Assembly (NCBI GenBank): GCA_041394605.1
Contig: JAWKHX010000004.1
Location: 62,001 to 126,000, forward strand
From: UBA668 sp041394605
Lineage (GTDB): Bacteria > Actinomycetota > Acidimicrobiia > Acidimicrobiales > Ilumatobacteraceae
Direction: 5' to 3'
Length of the DNA: 64,000 nucleotides
Below, one piece after another: positions 61,910 through 64,000 of this stretch. Each line of letters opens with the position of its first letter. Within the stretch, counting starts at the first letter, position 1. The position numbers were made by a program, and so were the translations under genes. Under the pieces are notes generated by a model. It was not told where the DNA came from and made no database searches. It saw only the letters and a program-made list of their open reading frames with translations.

Positions 61910-63088
61910 CTAGAGGCGCTCGATGAGGGTGCCGGTGCCCAGACCGCCACCGCAGCACATGGAGATCAGGCCGTAGCGGCCACCCGTGCGCTCCAGTTCG
62001 TACAGCGCCTTGGTGATGAGGAAGGCACCGGTGCCACCGAGCGGGTGCCCCAGCGCGATGGCGCCGCCGTTGGGGTTGGTCTTCGCCGGATCGGCGCCGA
62101 CTTCCTTCATCCACGCCAGGACCACGGAGGCGAACGCCTCGTTGATCTCGAACGTGTCGATGTCGTCGATGCTCAGGTTGTTGCGGCGCAGCAGGTGCTG
62201 GGTGGCGTCGATCGGGCCGGTGAGCATCAGCACGGGGTCCACGCCGACGTTGCAGGTGTCCACGATGCGGGCGCGGGGCTTCAGCCCCAGTTCGGCGGCG
62301 CGCTCCTCGGTCATCATCAGCACGGCGGCCGCGCCGTCGCTGATCTGGCTGGAGTTGCCGGCGGTGTGCACGCCGTTCTCCCGGGCCACCGGCTTCAGCG
62401 ACGCCAGCTTCTCCAGCGTGGTCTCGCGGATGCCCTCGTCACGGTTGACGGTGTGGGTGGTGTCCGCCGCGGTGCCGTCCTCGTTGCGGTCCGGCGCCTC
62501 GACGGTGACGTACTGGCCGCCGAAGCGGTCCTCCGCCCATGCCTGCGCGGCACGCTGCTGGCTGGTGAGGCCCCACTGGTCGGTGTCCTCGCGGGTGATG
62601 CCCCACTTCTCGGCGATGCGCTCGGCGCCCTCGAACTGCGAGGTCATCTCGTAACGGCCGAAGTAGGTCTTGGGGATCGGCACGCCGAGCCCGAAGTTCT
62701 TGTTGCCGGCGATGCCGATGGGGATCCGGCTCATGATCTCCACGCCGCTGGCCAGCGCGACGTCCACCACGCCGGCCTTCACCAGCGCGGTGGCCAGGTT
62801 GGTGGCCTGCTGGCTGCTGCCGCACTGGGCGTCCACCGTCGTGTTGGCCACGGTGATGGGAAGGCCCGCCGCCAGCCAGGCGGTGCGGCCGATGTTGAAC
62901 GCCTGCTCGCCGATCTGGCTGACGCAGCCGGTGACGACCTGGCCGACGGCGCTCGGGTCGATGCCCGACCGGTCGATCGCGGCCTTCTGGACGATGCCGA
63001 GCACCTCGCCCGGGTGCATGGTGGACAGACCGCCGTTGCGCTTCCCGATGGGGGTGCGGACGGCATCGACGATGACGACATTGCTCAT
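61910..63088 (-). CDS. Acetyl-CoA acetyltransferase (thiolase family)
   Basis: The 392-residue thiolase has nucleophilic Cys89 in TTVDAQCGSSQQA. The pantetheine loop region follows, and the catalytic His is in NPNGGAIALGHPLGGTGAF. The second Cys is in LISMCCGGGLGTGTL near the C terminus. It either condenses two acetyl-CoA or cleaves 3-ketoacyl-CoA in beta-oxidation. Which of these cannot be told; the acyl-CoA dehydrogenase and thioesterase in the window suggest fatty-acid oxidation in general. ATG 63088 begins MSNVVIVDAVRTPIGK. Confidence 0.95.
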   Translation of the reverse strand: MSNVVIVDAVRTPIGKRNGGLSTMHPGEVLGIVQKAAIDRSGIDPSAVGQVVTGCVSQIGEQAFNIGRTAWLAAGLPITVANTTVDAQCGSSQQATNLATALVKAGVVDVALASGVEIMSRIPIGIAGNKNFGLGVPIPKTYFGRYEMTSQFEGAERIAEKWGITREDTDQWGLTSQQRAAQAWAEDRFGGQYVTVEAPDRNEDGTAADTTHTVNRDEGIRETTLEKLASLKPVARENGVHTAGNSSQISDGAAAVLMMTEERAAELGLKPRARIVDTCNVGVDPVLMLTGPIDATQHLLRRNNLSIDDIDTFEINEAFASVVLAWMKEVGADPAKTNPNGGAIALGHPLGGTGAFLITKALYELERTGGRYGLISMCCGGGLGTGTLIERL

Positions 63089-63111
63089 GGCGGCAGCCTA
63101 CGGTGGCGGCC

Positions 63112-63903
63112 ATGGCCAGCTTCAACCCAGCGCTCGTGCCCCCCGACTCCCCGGACGGTCACATCGCCGTGCACCGCTACATCCACGTGGTCGGCGCCAC
63201 GGTGTTCGTGGACGACCGCCCGGCCGACCCCACGTGGCCCGTGCACTTCCTCGGCATGCTCGACGACGAGGCCTGCTGGGGCGTGGACGTGCCCCACGGG
63301 GAAGACCCCTCGTACGGCGCGGCCACCGACCTGTTCTCCTACTACGGCCGGGCCAGCGAGCCGGAGTGGCTGGTGGCGGGGCGGGCCGTGCAGTTGGTGG
63401 AGTGGGGGCGCACCCACCGCTTCTGCGGCCGCTGCGGCACCCCCACCGAGATCCAGGAGCACGAGCGGGCGATGAAGTGCCCGGCGTGCGGCCTCCTGGC
63501 CTTCCCCCGCCTGGCGCCGGCGATGATCACGCTGGTCACCCGTGGCGAGGGTGACGACCGCCAGGCGCTGCTGGCCCGCGGCGTGCAGTTCCGCGCCCCG
63601 ATGTACTCCTGCCTGGCGGGCTTCGTGGAGCCGGGGGAGTCGCTGGAGGAAGCCGTCATCCGCGAGGTGCGCGAGGAGGTGGGCGTGGAGATCGGCGACG
63701 TGCGCTACTGGGGCAGCCAGCCGTGGCCGTTCCCGCACAGCCTGATGATCGGGTTCACGGCCGAGTGGGTGTCCGGCGACATCGTCTGCGACCCCACCGA
63801 GATCCTCGACGCCAAATGGTTCCGGCGGGATGAACTGCCGAACGTGCCGCCGCGCATCTCCATCGCCCGCAAGCTGATCGACGCCTGGTTGATGGACGGC
63901 TGA
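63112..63903 (+). CDS. nudC: NADH pyrophosphatase (NudC-type Nudix hydrolase)
   Basis: The 263-residue protein has the NudC layout. An N-terminal domain (about residues 1-95) comes first, then a zinc ribbon with Cys105/108 (FCGRCG) and Cys123/126 (CPACG). The Nudix box G170-F-V-E-P-G-E-S-L-E-E-A, with REVREEVG after it, follows. The SQPWPFPHSLM motif specific to NADH pyrophosphatases is present just after. It hydrolyses NAD(H) or de-caps NAD-RNA to NMN and AMP-ended products. ATG 63112 is preferred; GTG 63103 adds three residues. Confidence 0.95.
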   Translation: MASFNPALVPPDSPDGHIAVHRYIHVVGATVFVDDRPADPTWPVHFLGMLDDEACWGVDVPHGEDPSYGAATDLFSYYGRASEPEWLVAGRAVQLVEWGRTHRFCGRCGTPTEIQEHERAMKCPACGLLAFPRLAPAMITLVTRGEGDDRQALLARGVQFRAPMYSCLAGFVEPGESLEEAVIREVREEVGVEIGDVRYWGSQPWPFPHSLMIGFTAEWVSGDIVCDPTEILDAKWFRRDELPNVPPRISIARKLIDAWLMDG

Positions 63904-63931
63904 CCCCGAGGGCGCTGTAAGTTCTGCGCCG

Positions 63932-64000
63932 GTGACCGCAGCAGGCACGGACGGCGCCGCGACGGGAGGCGCAGGCACGTGGGGCTTCATGCTCCGCGAG
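63932..64000 (+). CDS. Start of an unidentified gene cut by the window edge
   Basis: From GTG 63932 the frame is open to the end: 23 codons, Gly/Ala/Thr-rich at first, then TWGFMLRE. It lies 28 bp after nudC in the same direction. Too short to recognise. It could also be a chance open frame. Confidence 0.4.
   Translation, partial: MTAAGTDGAATGGAGTWGFMLRE

Overview
The window is 64 kb of very GC-rich, densely packed DNA (about 70% by eye) from an actinobacterium. The gene content points that way: a mycothiol-conjugate amidase (Mca), two probable F420-linked enzymes (LLM class and PPOX class), an ECF41 sigma factor, a Tat-exported DyP peroxidase, Ku with a stand-alone LigD polymerase, many short lipoproteins, and frequent GTG starts with ATGA/GTGA overlaps. 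I infer a lineage near the Acidimicrobiia, but nothing here proves it. No rRNA, tRNA, CRISPR array or insertion sequence was recognised.

Layout. 1-11.0 kb: end of an FAD oxidoreductase, ECF41 sigma factor, alpha-L-fucosidase, glutaminyl-tRNA synthetase, a degenerate B12-domain protein, CrtO-like acyltransferase fragment, acyl-CoA dehydrogenase, Lrp regulator, a UGSC-family protein whose in-frame TGA is best read as selenocysteine, a VapBC-type pair and release factor 3. 11.0-17.7 kb: the EfeUOB iron importer behind a palindromic operator-like site, then a probable PHO box followed by DUF4956, VTC polyphosphate polymerase and a carbohydrate-binding-domain lipoprotein. 17.7-25.1 kb: PPOX enzyme, MmyB-type regulator, CocE-type hydrolase, M20 peptidase, and a compact Roadblock / Aer-like PAS / cytoplasmic PhnD-like module.

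25.1-34.2 kb is the accessory part. It holds a type I restriction-modification operon (hsdM-hsdS-hsdR), preceded in the same direction by a HipA-like kinase and DUF3037 pair. On the opposite strand are an ArdA-like protein reduced to its first domain and a likely toxin-antitoxin pair. Base composition is visibly less GC-rich from about 31.4 to 34.2 kb. 34.2-64 kb is mostly housekeeping and catabolic: argG, glycosyltransferase, L,D-transpeptidase, a duplicated-domain metallopeptidase, M24 peptidase, carotenoid oxygenase, D-aminoacylase-type amidohydrolase, Ku/LigD-Pol, MFS transporter, amidase, thioesterase, LLM oxidoreductase, rhomboid protease, GGDEF-EAL protein, PEBP lipoprotein, Mca, YdjC-type deacetylase, thermonuclease, thiolase and NudC.

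One technical point affects reading. At least seven conserved genes are interrupted by small frameshifts, most of them explained by one missing C or G in a homopolymer, or a missing GC pair in a GC-run. This looks like sequence error rather than gene decay, so these genes are listed as single CDS spanning the shift. The TGA in the UGSC gene is different: the frame is unbroken on both sides.
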